Origin: Oceanospirillum sp048264105
GTDB lineage: Bacteria; Pseudomonadota; Gammaproteobacteria; Pseudomonadales; Halomonadaceae
Length of the DNA stretch: 64,000 bases
Reading direction: 5' to 3'
Assembly (NCBI GenBank): GCA_048264105.1
Contig: JBLXDJ010000002.1
Coordinates: 62,001 to 126,000 of the forward strand
The notes below the pieces were generated by a model. That model saw nothing but the letters and a program-made list of their open reading frames with translations, did no database searches and was not told where the DNA came from. Below, one piece after another: positions 15,158-24,670 of this stretch. Position 1 is the first letter of the stretch; the number at the start of each line of letters is the position of its first letter. A program made the translations under genes and the position numbers.

Positions 15158-16618
15158 TTAAAGCACCGGCGGTACGATGCTGAAGCTGACCGCTTCATCC
15201 ACGGTCTGTTCGGTCGCCTGATTCTGAGCTACCTGCTGCAGGCGTGAGTCATACCAGGTCAGGATGTCATAGTACTGGCGGATGTTCTGTACGTAGTGCA
15301 CCGGCTCTTCACCCCGGGCAAAGCCGTATTTGGTGAAGCGATACCAGTTACGTTTTTGCAGTAGTGGCAGATGTTCCCGTACGTCGATCCATTTATTGGG
15401 ATCTTTCTTCATATGCTCGGTGATCTTCCGGGCGTCTTCCAGATGGCCGAAGCCAACATTGTAGGAGGCCAGCGCCATCCAGGTGCGGTCCGGTTCCAGA
15501 ATCTGCTCCGGCATACGACGAATCAGTTTTGCCAGATAACGTGCGCCGCCATAGATACTCTGTTTGGCATCCAGTCGGTTGGTCACCCCCATATCACTGG
15601 CGGTATTCAGGGTCAGCATCATAATGCCGCGCACGCCGGTAGGGGATTTTGCCCTTGGGCGCCAGTGGGATTCCTGATAGCCCACCGCAGCCAGCAGTCG
15701 CCAGTCTAAGCCGTATTTTTCAGCGGACTTTCTGAAGTGTTTCTCGTATTTCGGCATACGGTTGCGGATATGGCGCAGAAACAACTGAACGCCCACGTAG
15801 TTCAGTTCTTCTTTATGGCCGTAGTAGCGGTCGCGGATCTGAGACAGGGTGCCGTCACTTTCAAGCTGGGCAAAAAAGTCCCGGGCCGCGTTGTATAGGG
15901 TGTTATCGCGACGCTTTGGCATCGCCCAAGCCAGATTGTGCTTCTCATCCAGAGTGAAGGCTTCTTTGGCGCGGGAGTAATAGGCCTTGTTGATACCGAA
16001 CTCATTCGAGTTAACGATAGCCACATCCAGTTCCTGATCGTGCACCATGCGGATCAGATCGGTGGCTTCAAGGTCGCTGGTTTCTTTCCAGCTGAGTTTC
16101 GGATGCTTTTGCTGCAACTCCCGCAGCAGGCGGGCATTGTTAGTACCGGCGATCACAGCGGTTTGTTTGCCGATCAGGTCTTCAATGGAGTGTGGCGTTT
16201 TTTCTTTGCGGTTGTAGATCACAACCGGGTTCACTTCCATATAGCTCTGGCTGAAGTAAACCTCTTTGGTTCGTTCCAGACTGATTTCCAGGCCTGCCGC
16301 TGCCAGATGGGCGTCGCCCTCTTCCAGAGACTGATAGATATCGTGAATATCGTGGTTGCTGTCGATCTCAAGCTTAACGCCAAGGTGGTCGGCAAACATG
16401 CTGGCCAGTTCGTATTCAAGACCGGCAGGGCCGTCGGCACCTTCGTAATAGGTCGTAGGGGTGTTGCGGGTGAGGATTTTCAGGGTGCCGGTTTGTTTAA
16501 CCTCTTCCAGAACGGTGGGCTGATTGCAGCCGGACAAAGCCATCGTAGCCAACAGCGTCGCTGTAGCTATCGTGAGCTTTGTAAACTGTAAAAGAGGCTG
16601 CTTTAGCACAGTATTCAC
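15158..16618 (-). CDS. mltF: Membrane-bound lytic murein transglycosylase F
   Basis: Two-domain MltF. An N-terminal family-3 solute-binding-like domain ('LKILTRNTPTTYYEGADGPAGLEYELASMFADHLGVKL') is followed by a C-terminal SLT domain with the catalytic Glu in 'AAVGYQESHWRPRAKSPTGVRGIMMLTLNTA' and 'ALASYNVGFGHLEDARKI'. It cleaves peptidoglycan with anhydro-muropeptide formation, at the outer membrane. The signal ends in a lipobox-like 'TMALSGC'. No ATG sits at the right place: GTG at 16618 or 16609 starts a normal lipoprotein signal, whereas the ATG at 16780 would add ~54 residues of unrelated sequence. I use 16618 (486 residues). Confidence 0.9.
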   Translation of the reverse strand: MNTVLKQPLLQFTKLTIATATLLATMALSGCNQPTVLEEVKQTGTLKILTRNTPTTYYEGADGPAGLEYELASMFADHLGVKLEIDSNHDIHDIYQSLEEGDAHLAAAGLEISLERTKEVYFSQSYMEVNPVVIYNRKEKTPHSIEDLIGKQTAVIAGTNNARLLRELQQKHPKLSWKETSDLEATDLIRMVHDQELDVAIVNSNEFGINKAYYSRAKEAFTLDEKHNLAWAMPKRRDNTLYNAARDFFAQLESDGTLSQIRDRYYGHKEELNYVGVQLFLRHIRNRMPKYEKHFRKSAEKYGLDWRLLAAVGYQESHWRPRAKSPTGVRGIMMLTLNTASDMGVTNRLDAKQSIYGGARYLAKLIRRMPEQILEPDRTWMALASYNVGFGHLEDARKITEHMKKDPNKWIDVREHLPLLQKRNWYRFTKYGFARGEEPVHYVQNIRQYYDILTWYDSRLQQVAQNQATEQTVDEAVSFSIVPPVL

Positions 16619-16917
16619 CAAACAATTTTCTGAAACACGGTTTGCAGGAACCGCTGAATAATCGACTGTCTCATAGACGAAAAAAATGTAAAGAGACCTA
16701 TTGTCGCATTTTTTTTGCTGAAAAAGACAATCCGGCAGGTTGGAAGCTAAGAAAGTCATCTTCAGATTGGCTTTAAACACAGGGTTTGCAGTATTATTAG
16801 CACCCTCATCATTTCTGCCGTTTTTTAACAGTGCACCTTAATTATATCTTTGTTGCCTGTTTAAATAGTAGAACAAGTTCCGGTTTCCGATTTTTTTTTA
16901 AGAGGCTTCTTTTCGTC
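16619..16917. other. mltF-purL divergent intergenic region
   Basis: This must contain promoters for both genes. A TATTAT at 16792-16797 could be a -10 for purL, but its -35 is poor. I see no PurR-type operator. The open frames that run into this region from mltF and purL lack homology. Confidence 0.35.
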
Positions 16918-19900
16918 ATGCTTAAATTGCGTGGAGCGCCCGCCCTATCTGCCTTCCGAACCCGCAAGCTACTGTCTGCTCTTCAGGAGTCAGTACCCGC
17001 AGTTCAGAATGTACACGCCGAGTTCATGCATTTTGCAGAGCTGACCGCAGATCTGACTGCCGAGCAGCAAACGGTTCTTGACCGTATTCTGCGTTACGGC
17101 CCGCAATCAGAAGAGCTGGAGCCTTCCGGCACGCTGTTTCTGGTTGTGCCCCGTCCGGGAACCATTTCGCCATGGTCTTCCAAGGCGACTGATATCGCGC
17201 ATAACTGCGGTCTGGCATCTATCAGCCGTATTGAACGCGGTATCGCCTACTATATCCAGGCAGATAATTTATCAGAAACGGATCTGGCGACCGTTAAAGA
17301 CCTGCTGCATGACCGTATGACTCAGGCGGTTCTGACCGATCTGGATCAGGCTTCCGGTCTGTTCAGCCATGAAGAACCCCGCCCAATGACCTCTGTGGAC
17401 ATTCTGGGTCGTGGCCGTCCGGCTCTGGAAGAGGCGAACCAGTCTCTGGGTCTGGCACTGGCAGACGATGAGATCGATTATCTGGTACAAAGTTTCATCG
17501 ATCTGGGTCGTAACCCGAACGACATCGAACTGATGATGTTTGCTCAGGCGAACTCTGAGCACTGCCGTCACAAGATTTTCAACGCTGACTGGACCATTGA
17601 TGGTGAGCAGCAGGAGAAATCCCTGTTCGGCATGATCAAGAACACCTATGAGCAGAGCCCGACGGATGTTCTTTCTGCTTATAAAGACAACGCCTCTGTG
17701 ATTGTGGGTCATGAAGCGAACCGCTTCTTCCCGAATCCGGAGACTAAAGAATACGCGAAGCACAACGAGCCGGTTCACCTGCTGATGAAGGTGGAAACCC
17801 ATAACCACCCGACTGCGATTGCGCCTTTCCCGGGTGCAGCGACAGGCTCCGGTGGTGAGATCCGTGACGAAGGTGCTACTGGTCGTGGTTCCAAGCCAAA
17901 AGCAGGTCTGACCGGTTTCACCGTCTCTAACCTGAACATCCCTCAGTTCAACCAGCCGTGGGAAGGCGCTTATGGTAAGCCGGAGCGTATCGTTTCTGCG
18001 CTGGATATCATGATCGAAGGTCCTCTGGGTGGTGCCGCATTTAACAACGAATTTGGTCGTCCGAACCTGAACGGTTACTTCCGTACGTTTGAACAGGAAG
18101 CGACCGGTGTGAACGGCAACGAGATGTGGGGTTACCACAAGCCGATCATGCTGGCCGGTGGTATGGGTAATATCCGTGCTGACCACGTTGAGAAAGGCGA
18201 AATTGAAGTTGGCGCTAAACTGATCGTTCTGGGTGGCCCTGCCATGCTGATCGGTCTGGGTGGCGGCGCGGCGTCTTCTATGGCGACTGGTGCAAGTTCT
18301 GAAGATCTGGACTTCGCTTCTGTACAGCGTGAAAACCCTGAGATGGAACGTCGCTGTCAGGAAGTGATCGACCAGTGCTGGCAGCTGGGTGACAAGAACC
18401 CGATCAGCTTTATCCACGACGTAGGTGCCGGTGGTCTGTCCAACGCACTGCCGGAACTGGTTAAAGATGGCGAGCGTGGCGGTCAGTTCAATCTGCGTAA
18501 GGTACTGAATGACGAGCCGGGCATGAGCCCGCTGGAAATCTGGTGTAACGAATCTCAGGAACGCTACGTAATGGCGGTTTCTCCTGAGAATCTGGAAGCG
18601 TTTGAAGCGATCTGTGCCCGTGAGCGCTGCCCGTTTGCTGTAGTGGGTGAAGCCACTGAAGAGATGCACCTGACGGTTCAGGACACTGTGTTCAGCAATG
18701 AGCCGGTTGATCTGCCGATGAGCGTACTGTTCGGCAAGCCGCCTAAGATGCACCGCGAATTTAACCGCGTAAATCCTGAGCTGCCTGAGCTGAAACTGGA
18801 AGGCGTTGAGCTGAAAGAAGCCGCTAAGCGTGTGCTGCAGCTGCCAACGGTTGCCAGCAAAAACTTCCTGATCACCATTGGTGACCGTTCCATTACCGGT
18901 ATGGTGGCCCGTGACCAGATGGTAGGTCCCTGGCAGGTGCCGGTAGCTGATGTTGCCGTGACCACCACCACTCAGGACTCCACCACAGGTGAAGCGATGG
19001 CGATGGGTGAGCGTACTCCGCTGGCGCTGATCAACCCGGCTGCTTCCGGTCGTATGGCGGTAGCTGAGGCTATCACCAACCTGGCTGCGGCTCAGATCAA
19101 CAAGATGGGCGACATCAAGCTGTCGGCTAACTGGATGTCTGCAGCAAGCCACAACGGCGAAAATCAGGCGCTGTTCGACACCGTAAAAGCGGTAGGTATG
19201 GAACTGGCTCCTGAGCTGGATATCGCGATTCCGGTGGGTAAGGACTCCATGTCCATGCGTACTGTTTGGGACGATAACGGTGAAGAGAAAGCGGTAACGT
19301 CTCCGCTGTCTCTGGTGATTACTGGTTTTGCTCCGGTAGGCGATGCCCGTAAGACCCTGACTCCTGAGCTGCGTACCGACAAAGGCGAAACGGACCTGCT
19401 GCTGATCGATCTGGGTCGTGGTCAGAACCGTCTGGGCGGTTCTGCACTGGCACAGGTGTTCAATCAGGTGGGTAACGAAGCCCCTGATCTGGATGACGCA
19501 GAAGACCTGAAAGCGATGTTCGCTGTGATTCAGGGTCTGAATCAGGATGGCAAGCTGCTGGCTTACCATGACCGTTCTGACGGTGGTCTGTTCGCGACAC
19601 TGGCTGAGATGTCTTTTGCCGGTCACACCGGTCTGAATATCAAACTGGATCTGATCGCTGACAGCAATAACGATCAGGACGTACTGGCGGCTCTGTTCAA
19701 CGAAGAACTGGGCGCTGTGGTTCAGATTAAGCGTGATGATTCCGAAGAAGTGCTGGCTCAGTTCCAGGCGGCGGGTCTGGGTGACTGTGTAGCGGTTATC
19801 GGTGAGCTGAACGACGAAGACTGGGTACGTTTCACTTATGACGGTGAAGCGGTTCTGGAAAATGCCCGTGTGAACTACCAGCGTAAGTGGAGCGAAACCA

Positions 19901-20823
19901 GCTACCGCATTCAGGCGCTGCGTGATAACGCGGACTGCGCACTGGAAGAGTTTGAAGGCCTGCTGGATTCCACCAATCCGGGTCTGCACGCTGAACTGAC
20001 TTACGACGTAAACGACGATATCGCAGCGCCTCTGATCGCTTCCGGCAACCGCCCTAAAGTGGCTATCGTGCGTGAGCAGGGCGTTAACGGTCAGATCGAA
20101 ATGGCTGCAGCCTTCGATCGTGCCGGTTTCGCAGCGGTTGATGTTCACATGAGCGACATTCTGGAAGGTCGTGTCACGCTGGATCAGTTCCGTGGTCTGG
20201 TGGCTTGTGGTGGCTTCTCGTACGGTGACGTACTGGGTGCCGGTGAAGGTTGGGCGAAGAGCATTCTGTTCAACGCCACGGCTCGTGAGCAGTTCAAGAA
20301 CTTCTTCCACCGTGAAGATACCTTCGCGCTGGGCGTATGTAACGGTTGTCAGATGCTGTCTAACCTGCACGAGCTGATTCCGGGTGCTGAGCACTGGCCG
20401 CACTTTGTTCGTAACCAGTCTGAGCAGTTTGAAGCCCGTGTTTGTATGGTTGAAGTACAGGACAGCCCGTCTGTGTTCTTGCAGGGCATGGCAGGTTCCC
20501 GTATGCCGATCGCTGTGGCACACGGTGAAGGTCACGCTGAGTTTGCAAGCGTCGCAGAGCGTGACGCTCTGATCGAAAGCGGCAAGCTGGCTCTGCGCTA
20601 TGTGGATAACTACGGCAAGGTGACGGAGACTTATCCGGCGAACCCGAACGGCTCTCCGGCGGGTATCACCGGTCTGACCACTGATGACGGTCGTGTGACC
20701 ATCATGATGCCGCACCCTGAGCGTGTTTACCGTGCAGTAACCAACTCCTGGGCTCCGGATGAGTGGAGTGAGGATGGTGCCTGGATGCGTATGTTCCGCA
20801 ACGCACGAGTGTGGGTGAACTAA
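16918..20823 (+). CDS. purL: Phosphoribosylformylglycinamidine synthase (large form)
   Basis: A 1301-residue single-chain FGAM synthase (fused PurL and PurQ functions), the usual gammaproteobacterial form. It uses ATP and glutamine to convert FGAR to FGAM, step 4 of de novo purine synthesis. The N-terminal domain is followed by the linker 'FAQANSEHCRHKIFN', the substrate/ATP region 'METHNHPTAIAPFPGAATGSGGEIRDEGATG', and 'VGKDSMSMRTVW' in the second half. The class I glutaminase at the C-terminus has the nucleophile Cys in 'LGVCNGCQML' and His/Glu in 'MMPHPER'. Start at 16918 (MLKLRGAPALS) matches the family; an upstream GTG-started extension has no support. Monocistronic; strong terminator follows. 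Confidence 0.98.
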   Translation: MLKLRGAPALSAFRTRKLLSALQESVPAVQNVHAEFMHFAELTADLTAEQQTVLDRILRYGPQSEELEPSGTLFLVVPRPGTISPWSSKATDIAHNCGLASISRIERGIAYYIQADNLSETDLATVKDLLHDRMTQAVLTDLDQASGLFSHEEPRPMTSVDILGRGRPALEEANQSLGLALADDEIDYLVQSFIDLGRNPNDIELMMFAQANSEHCRHKIFNADWTIDGEQQEKSLFGMIKNTYEQSPTDVLSAYKDNASVIVGHEANRFFPNPETKEYAKHNEPVHLLMKVETHNHPTAIAPFPGAATGSGGEIRDEGATGRGSKPKAGLTGFTVSNLNIPQFNQPWEGAYGKPERIVSALDIMIEGPLGGAAFNNEFGRPNLNGYFRTFEQEATGVNGNEMWGYHKPIMLAGGMGNIRADHVEKGEIEVGAKLIVLGGPAMLIGLGGGAASSMATGASSEDLDFASVQRENPEMERRCQEVIDQCWQLGDKNPISFIHDVGAGGLSNALPELVKDGERGGQFNLRKVLNDEPGMSPLEIWCNESQERYVMAVSPENLEAFEAICARERCPFAVVGEATEEMHLTVQDTVFSNEPVDLPMSVLFGKPPKMHREFNRVNPELPELKLEGVELKEAAKRVLQLPTVASKNFLITIGDRSITGMVARDQMVGPWQVPVADVAVTTTTQDSTTGEAMAMGERTPLALINPAASGRMAVAEAITNLAAAQINKMGDIKLSANWMSAASHNGENQALFDTVKAVGMELAPELDIAIPVGKDSMSMRTVWDDNGEEKAVTSPLSLVITGFAPVGDARKTLTPELRTDKGETDLLLIDLGRGQNRLGGSALAQVFNQVGNEAPDLDDAEDLKAMFAVIQGLNQDGKLLAYHDRSDGGLFATLAEMSFAGHTGLNIKLDLIADSNNDQDVLAALFNEELGAVVQIKRDDSEEVLAQFQAAGLGDCVAVIGELNDEDWVRFTYDGEAVLENARVNYQRKWSETSYRIQALRDNADCALEEFEGLLDSTNPGLHAELTYDVNDDIAAPLIASGNRPKVAIVREQGVNGQIEMAAAFDRAGFAAVDVHMSDILEGRVTLDQFRGLVACGGFSYGDVLGAGEGWAKSILFNATAREQFKNFFHREDTFALGVCNGCQMLSNLHELIPGAEHWPHFVRNQSEQFEARVCMVEVQDSPSVFLQGMAGSRMPIAVAHGEGHAEFASVAERDALIESGKLALRYVDNYGKVTETYPANPNGSPAGITGLTTDDGRVTIMMPHPERVYRAVTNSWAPDEWSEDGAWMRMFRNARVWVN

Positions 20824-20857
20824 GGGCGGGTCGGTTAATACCTGATCCATCCGGCAC

Positions 20858-20885
20858 AAAAAAGGCAGCTTCGGCTGCCTTTTTT
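20858..20885 (+). terminator. Terminator of purL
   Basis: AAAAAAGGCAGC / GCTGCCTTTTTT with a TTCG tetraloop, 35 bases after the purL stop. Confidence 0.95.
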
Positions 20886-20929
20886 GCGTTTAGGCTCTGC
20901 TGAATGAGCGTTATAAGCTGGGTAGGCTA

Positions 20930-21003
20930 CCACGCAGAGCGTGGGAGCCAGTTATAGATTGCGAAAGTATCCGGCTCGTTCCCACGCTCCGCGTGGGAAT
21001 GCA
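20930..21003. repeat. REP-like inverted pair (REPIN-type)
   Basis: Two short palindromic units in opposite orientation. Unit A (20930-20949) is CCACGCAGAGCGTGGGAGCC; unit B (20978-21003) has the core TTCCCACGCTCCGCGTGGGAA followed by TGCAT. Each folds on itself, and their cores are reverse complements apart from one base. They lie between the purL terminator and the end of the DUF72 gene. Similar CCCACGC...GCGTGGG elements are dispersed in many proteobacterial genomes. Only one pair occurs in this window. Confidence 0.75.
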
Positions 21004-21026
21004 TAACCTTCCCTGAGCTAAGAAAA

Positions 21027-21896
21027 CTAAAACAGCGATTCCTGCAGTTGCTCCGGTGCGTCCGGCCAGTGGCTGAAGAGGGCTGCATTGGGGATGATCT
21101 GATTCAGCTGCTCGGCAAAATAAGCCGCCACTTCCGGTGCGTGGCTGTTGCTGGGGGTATGCAGAAACATATAGGGCGTGCAGCCTTCCTCTATCCACTG
21201 GGCGATCTTACCGATCCAGGGCTTGAGGTAGTGCAGGGTGCCCTGCCAGTCTTTGGCGGTGATAAAACGCACCATAGGATTCTGGCCGGTGGCGATGACA
21301 TGCAGGGGCAGGTTGGGTTTGGCTTTTAACGCTTCCAGAGTGTCTTCATCATCTGCCGGATTTTTGAACAGCGCCCGGGTATCAAACTGAATCCGGTTAA
21401 TACCGTGCTCCATCAGCAATGCGTTCAGCAGACGTTCTGTCTCATCTTTATTGAAGAATCCCCGATGACGCACCTCAAGACTGAAGTTCATCTCCTTTGG
21501 CAGCATGCCGACAAACTGTTCCAGCACGCCAAAATGGTGAGGACCAAACGCATCCGGCAGCTGCAGAAAGATCATGCCGAGTTTTTCCTGCAGCAGCGAA
21601 AAACGCTCAAGAGCTGTCATCAGTTCTTCCTGCGGCACCTGCAGCAGGCGATCATGGGTAATCGAGCGGGGCAGTTTAAAGCAGAAGCGGAAATGCTCTG
21701 GTGTCTGGGCGTACCAGTCCTGAACCGTTTGCGCTTCCGGCAGACCGTAGAAGCTGGTATTGCCTTCAACGGAGGAAAAATAGCGACTGTATCGGCTCAG
21801 GGTGGATAACTGGCTGCTTCCGGCTAAGGGACCCTGTTGCCAGTGTTTGTGGTTCCACTGGGAGAGTCCTATGTAACAGCGGGGAGCAGAGGGCAT
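21027..21896 (-). CDS. DUF72 domain protein (YecE family)
   Basis: 289 residues with the DUF72 TIM-barrel-like pattern: 'CYIGLSQWNHKHW', 'YSRYFSSVEGNTSFYGLPEAQTVQDWYAQTPEHFRFCFKLPRSITHD', 'LGMIFLQLPDAFGP', 'FSLEVRHRGFF' and 'YMFLHTPSNSHAPEVAAYFAEQL'. Function is unknown. Its ATG lies three bases after the stop of the potassium channel gene, so the two are probably co-transcribed. Confidence 0.88.
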   Translation of the reverse strand: MPSAPRCYIGLSQWNHKHWQQGPLAGSSQLSTLSRYSRYFSSVEGNTSFYGLPEAQTVQDWYAQTPEHFRFCFKLPRSITHDRLLQVPQEELMTALERFSLLQEKLGMIFLQLPDAFGPHHFGVLEQFVGMLPKEMNFSLEVRHRGFFNKDETERLLNALLMEHGINRIQFDTRALFKNPADDEDTLEALKAKPNLPLHVIATGQNPMVRFITAKDWQGTLHYLKPWIGKIAQWIEEGCTPYMFLHTPSNSHAPEVAAYFAEQLNQIIPNAALFSHWPDAPEQLQESLF

Positions 21897-21899
21897 TGA

Positions 21900-22883
21900 T
21901 CAGGGCTCTTTCGGCAGGTCGAAGTTGCTCTCAACGGGAGCGTCAAAGATACTCTTTCCGCAATGGGGGCAATGCACCTGATGACCCAGTTCCAGCTTCT
22001 TGTTGTGGATAATCTGATTCAGGTCTTCCTCTGAGATACCGTATTTGCGGCTGATCTCCTTAAGCATTCCCTGTTCGTACTGGCTGAGGTCACCATCTTC
22101 AAGTGCGTTGATAACTTCGGCTGTCATGGCGGATTTACGATTCTGCAGCTCTTCCGAGAAGCGCGCGGCCAGCATACCTGCTGGCAGGGCAACGGTTCCG
22201 ACCCCCAGCAGCATAATCATAATGGCCAGAATTTTACCGCCTGCAGTGACCGGAGTGATATCGCCGTAGCCTACGGTGGTGAGGGTGACCACTGCCCACC
22301 AGATAGCATCCAGCACGCTTTTAAAGGCTTCCGGCTGAGCCTTGTGCTCAAGGGCAAACATGATGCAGGCTGCCAGTACCACCAGTACCAATACGGCAAA
22401 GACCGCCGAGGCCAGAGACCCCATCTCTGAGCGTACAACCTTGAGAAACACATCCATACTGCGGATGTAGTGAGACAGTTTGAGCAGTCTGAGAAGACGC
22501 AGCAGTCGCAGGTAGCGCAGATCGATACTGACAAACAGTGACAGATAAAATGGCAGAATAACGATGAGGTCGATCAGCGCGATGGGCGATAGCATATAGC
22601 GCAGTTTGCCTTTTAACCCGGGGCCGTATTTGGGGTTTTCTGCACTCACCCAGATGCGTATCAGATATTCGATGGTAAAGATCGCCACGGAGAACAATTC
22701 AAGGTAGTGAAAGGTGGTGTGATATTCACTGTTCACTTCCGGGACGGTCTCTGCAATCACCATCGCCACATTGATGACGATCAGCGCGATAATAAAGCCA
22801 TTGATCAGTTTACCCGCTGCGGAGAGCGCCATTTCACCATCAAGAAGATGAAAGATGCGTTGGCGAAGAAACGACTGTCTCAT
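21900..22883 (-). CDS. Voltage-gated potassium channel family protein (ion transporter)
   Basis: 327 residues with six membrane segments. An S4-like helix with regularly spaced Arg/Lys ('LRYLRLLRLLRLLKLSHYIRSM', ~residue 120) precedes the pore loop with selectivity filter 'TLTTVGYGDITP' (~213-224), then S6. The cytoplasmic C-terminus (~240-327) has a helical region and ends in a single 'CPHCGKS' knuckle, an unusual appendage possibly binding zinc. It is a K+ efflux/uptake channel in the inner membrane. AGGATC precedes the ATG. Upstream gene of a pair with the DUF72 protein. Confidence 0.9.
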   Translation of the reverse strand: MRQSFLRQRIFHLLDGEMALSAAGKLINGFIIALIVINVAMVIAETVPEVNSEYHTTFHYLELFSVAIFTIEYLIRIWVSAENPKYGPGLKGKLRYMLSPIALIDLIVILPFYLSLFVSIDLRYLRLLRLLRLLKLSHYIRSMDVFLKVVRSEMGSLASAVFAVLVLVVLAACIMFALEHKAQPEAFKSVLDAIWWAVVTLTTVGYGDITPVTAGGKILAIMIMLLGVGTVALPAGMLAARFSEELQNRKSAMTAEVINALEDGDLSQYEQGMLKEISRKYGISEEDLNQIIHNKKLELGHQVHCPHCGKSIFDAPVESNFDLPKEP

Positions 22884-23029
22884 AAGTTGAGATCCTGATG
22901 GGTTAAAAAAATGCTGACCGGATATGGCTTTAGGCGATTAAGGGTAAAAAGATTGCACAGGCAAGTAAACTGCATTATTCAAAGTTGGGATAAATAACCC
23001 TGCTAAGACAGTGGGATGATAAGGAGTCG

Positions 23030-23590
23030 GTGGTGGATAAGTTACAGCAGCAAGATGCCCGCGCGCAGCTGAATCAATATGAAGTGCCTGTGCTGGACAC
23101 GGAACGCTTACGGCTGAGGGATTTCAGGCAGAGTGATTTTGCCGACTATCTGGCGATGGTGAGTGATCCGGATGTGGTGCGTTATGTGGGACAGGGAGAA
23201 CCTCTGGCACCTGAGCCTGCCTGGCAGAGCATGGCTTATCTGATGGGGCACTGGTGGCTGAAAGGGTTCGGCTTATGGGCGGTTGAAGAAAAGGCATCGG
23301 GACGGGTGATCGGTCGTGTGGGTCTCTATCAGCCGGAGGGCTGGCCGGGAATGGAGTTGGGCTGGATGATCGCCAAAGAGCATTGGCGCAAAGGTTTTGC
23401 GTTTGAGGCGGCTCAGGCAGCGTTGGCATACCAGAGAGCCCGCTTTCCCCATGAGCCACTGATCAGTCTGATTCACAGTGAGAATAAGCCGTCGGTCAGG
23501 TTAGCTCAGAAGCTGGGAGCGGTTTTTTCTCTGGGGCGCGAAATGGGTGATATTCAGGTGCTGGAATTCAGTTATCCTGTCTCTTCGTAA
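23030..23590 (+). CDS. GNAT family N-acetyltransferase (RimJ/RimL-like)
   Basis: 186 residues: 'LDTERLRLRDFRQSDFADYLAMVSDPDVVRYVG', 'GFGLWAVEEKASGRVIGRVGLY', 'ELGWMIAKEHWRKGFAFEAAQAAL' (acetyl-CoA loop region) and 'LISLIHSENKPSVRLAQKLGA'. It acetylates an amino group using acetyl-CoA; substrate unknown. Starts with GTG. Two tandem GTG codons (23030, 23033) follow AAGGAG at 23021-23026; the second has better spacing, so the protein may be one residue shorter. Confidence 0.87.
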   Translation: MVDKLQQQDARAQLNQYEVPVLDTERLRLRDFRQSDFADYLAMVSDPDVVRYVGQGEPLAPEPAWQSMAYLMGHWWLKGFGLWAVEEKASGRVIGRVGLYQPEGWPGMELGWMIAKEHWRKGFAFEAAQAALAYQRARFPHEPLISLIHSENKPSVRLAQKLGAVFSLGREMGDIQVLEFSYPVSS

Positions 23591-23613
23591 TTCACTGTTT
23601 GCAGGGATGAACT

Positions 23614-24642
23614 ATGCGGTTATCTGAGTCAGAACAATTTGCACAGGATATTGCCACCACGCCGTTGTCAGCGTTTTCGGCTGAGGCATTGAAGCCACTT
23701 CACCCTGCGTTGGAGCATTGGCGGATACAGTTTAATCAGCTGTTAGCCAGTCTGCCGCCGGAGAAAAAAGCAGCAACACCTGAGAGTGCCCGTCAGGCGC
23801 TGGCGGCGATTACGGCCCGTTTTGTATCGGCAGGGCCTGAATTGCTGCGGGTTGCAGATTCGGTATTAAGCCTTGAGCGCGTTTCAGAACATAACGCATC
23901 AGCGTTGCCGCTACGGCTCTATCAGCCGGTTGAAACGCCGGATACGCTGATGCTGTTTGTTCATGGTGGCGGCCACATGGCAGGTAGTATTGAGGTTTAT
24001 GATCCCATCTGCCGCCGTTTAGCGGCAGCCACGGGTGCCGCTGTGCTGGCGATGGATTATCCCTTGTCACCTGAATATCCCTGGCCTTCCGGTATTGCCT
24101 GTGTTGCTGAGCTGATGGCGCGGCTTCCAGAGGTCAAGGCGATGCTTCAGTTACCCGATGCACTTCGGGTCGTCATGGTGGGTGATTCCGGGGGGGCAGC
24201 TATGGCGGCAACGCTGTGTCTGGAACAGCCGGAGAGTCTGTCGGGATATCCTGAGGCGCTGGTGCTGCTCTATCCAAGTCTGGATTACCGAATGCAGGCA
24301 GATTCGATTCAGCAGTTCTCTGAGGGGTATTTCCTGACGGAAGAGCGGATGCGCTGGTACTTTGATCAGTATCTGCAGGGTAAGGCCGACCCGCTTTCTA
24401 TCTCACCTCAGGCGATGGCTGTGCCTTCGTATTTTCCCCGGACGCTGCTGATGAGTGCCGGTTATGATCCCTTAAGGGATGAGGCGGGTTATTTCTTCGA
24501 CAAGCTAGGCGCGGCTGGCGTTGAGGTGGCGGGTGTTTGCTATGAGCAGATGCTGCACGCATTCCTGAATCTGGAGTCGCTGGTGCCGGAGGTTTGCGAA
24601 CAGGCCTATAACGACATCAGCCGCTTTATAGCGGCTGATTGA
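23614..24642 (+). CDS. Alpha/beta hydrolase, HSL-type esterase
   Basis: 342 residues resembling hormone-sensitive-lipase-family esterases: oxyanion motif 'FVHGGGHMAGS' (~residue 115), nucleophile Ser in 'VMVGDSGGAAMA' (~193), Asp in 'SAGYDPLRDE' (~290) and His in 'QMLHAFLN' (~313). No signal peptide, so probably cytoplasmic; it should cleave short-chain esters. It follows the acetyltransferase gene by 23 bases and is likely co-transcribed. Confidence 0.88.
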   Translation: MRLSESEQFAQDIATTPLSAFSAEALKPLHPALEHWRIQFNQLLASLPPEKKAATPESARQALAAITARFVSAGPELLRVADSVLSLERVSEHNASALPLRLYQPVETPDTLMLFVHGGGHMAGSIEVYDPICRRLAAATGAAVLAMDYPLSPEYPWPSGIACVAELMARLPEVKAMLQLPDALRVVMVGDSGGAAMAATLCLEQPESLSGYPEALVLLYPSLDYRMQADSIQQFSEGYFLTEERMRWYFDQYLQGKADPLSISPQAMAVPSYFPRTLLMSAGYDPLRDEAGYFFDKLGAAGVEVAGVCYEQMLHAFLNLESLVPEVCEQAYNDISRFIAAD

Positions 24643-24670
24643 GGCGATGAATGAAGGGCGGGTCGCAGCG

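Noticed and set aside
17272..20859. Very long open frame antisense to purL
   Set aside because: It mirrors the codon bias of purL on the opposite strand, has no domain character and has no ribosome-binding site; purL is certain.
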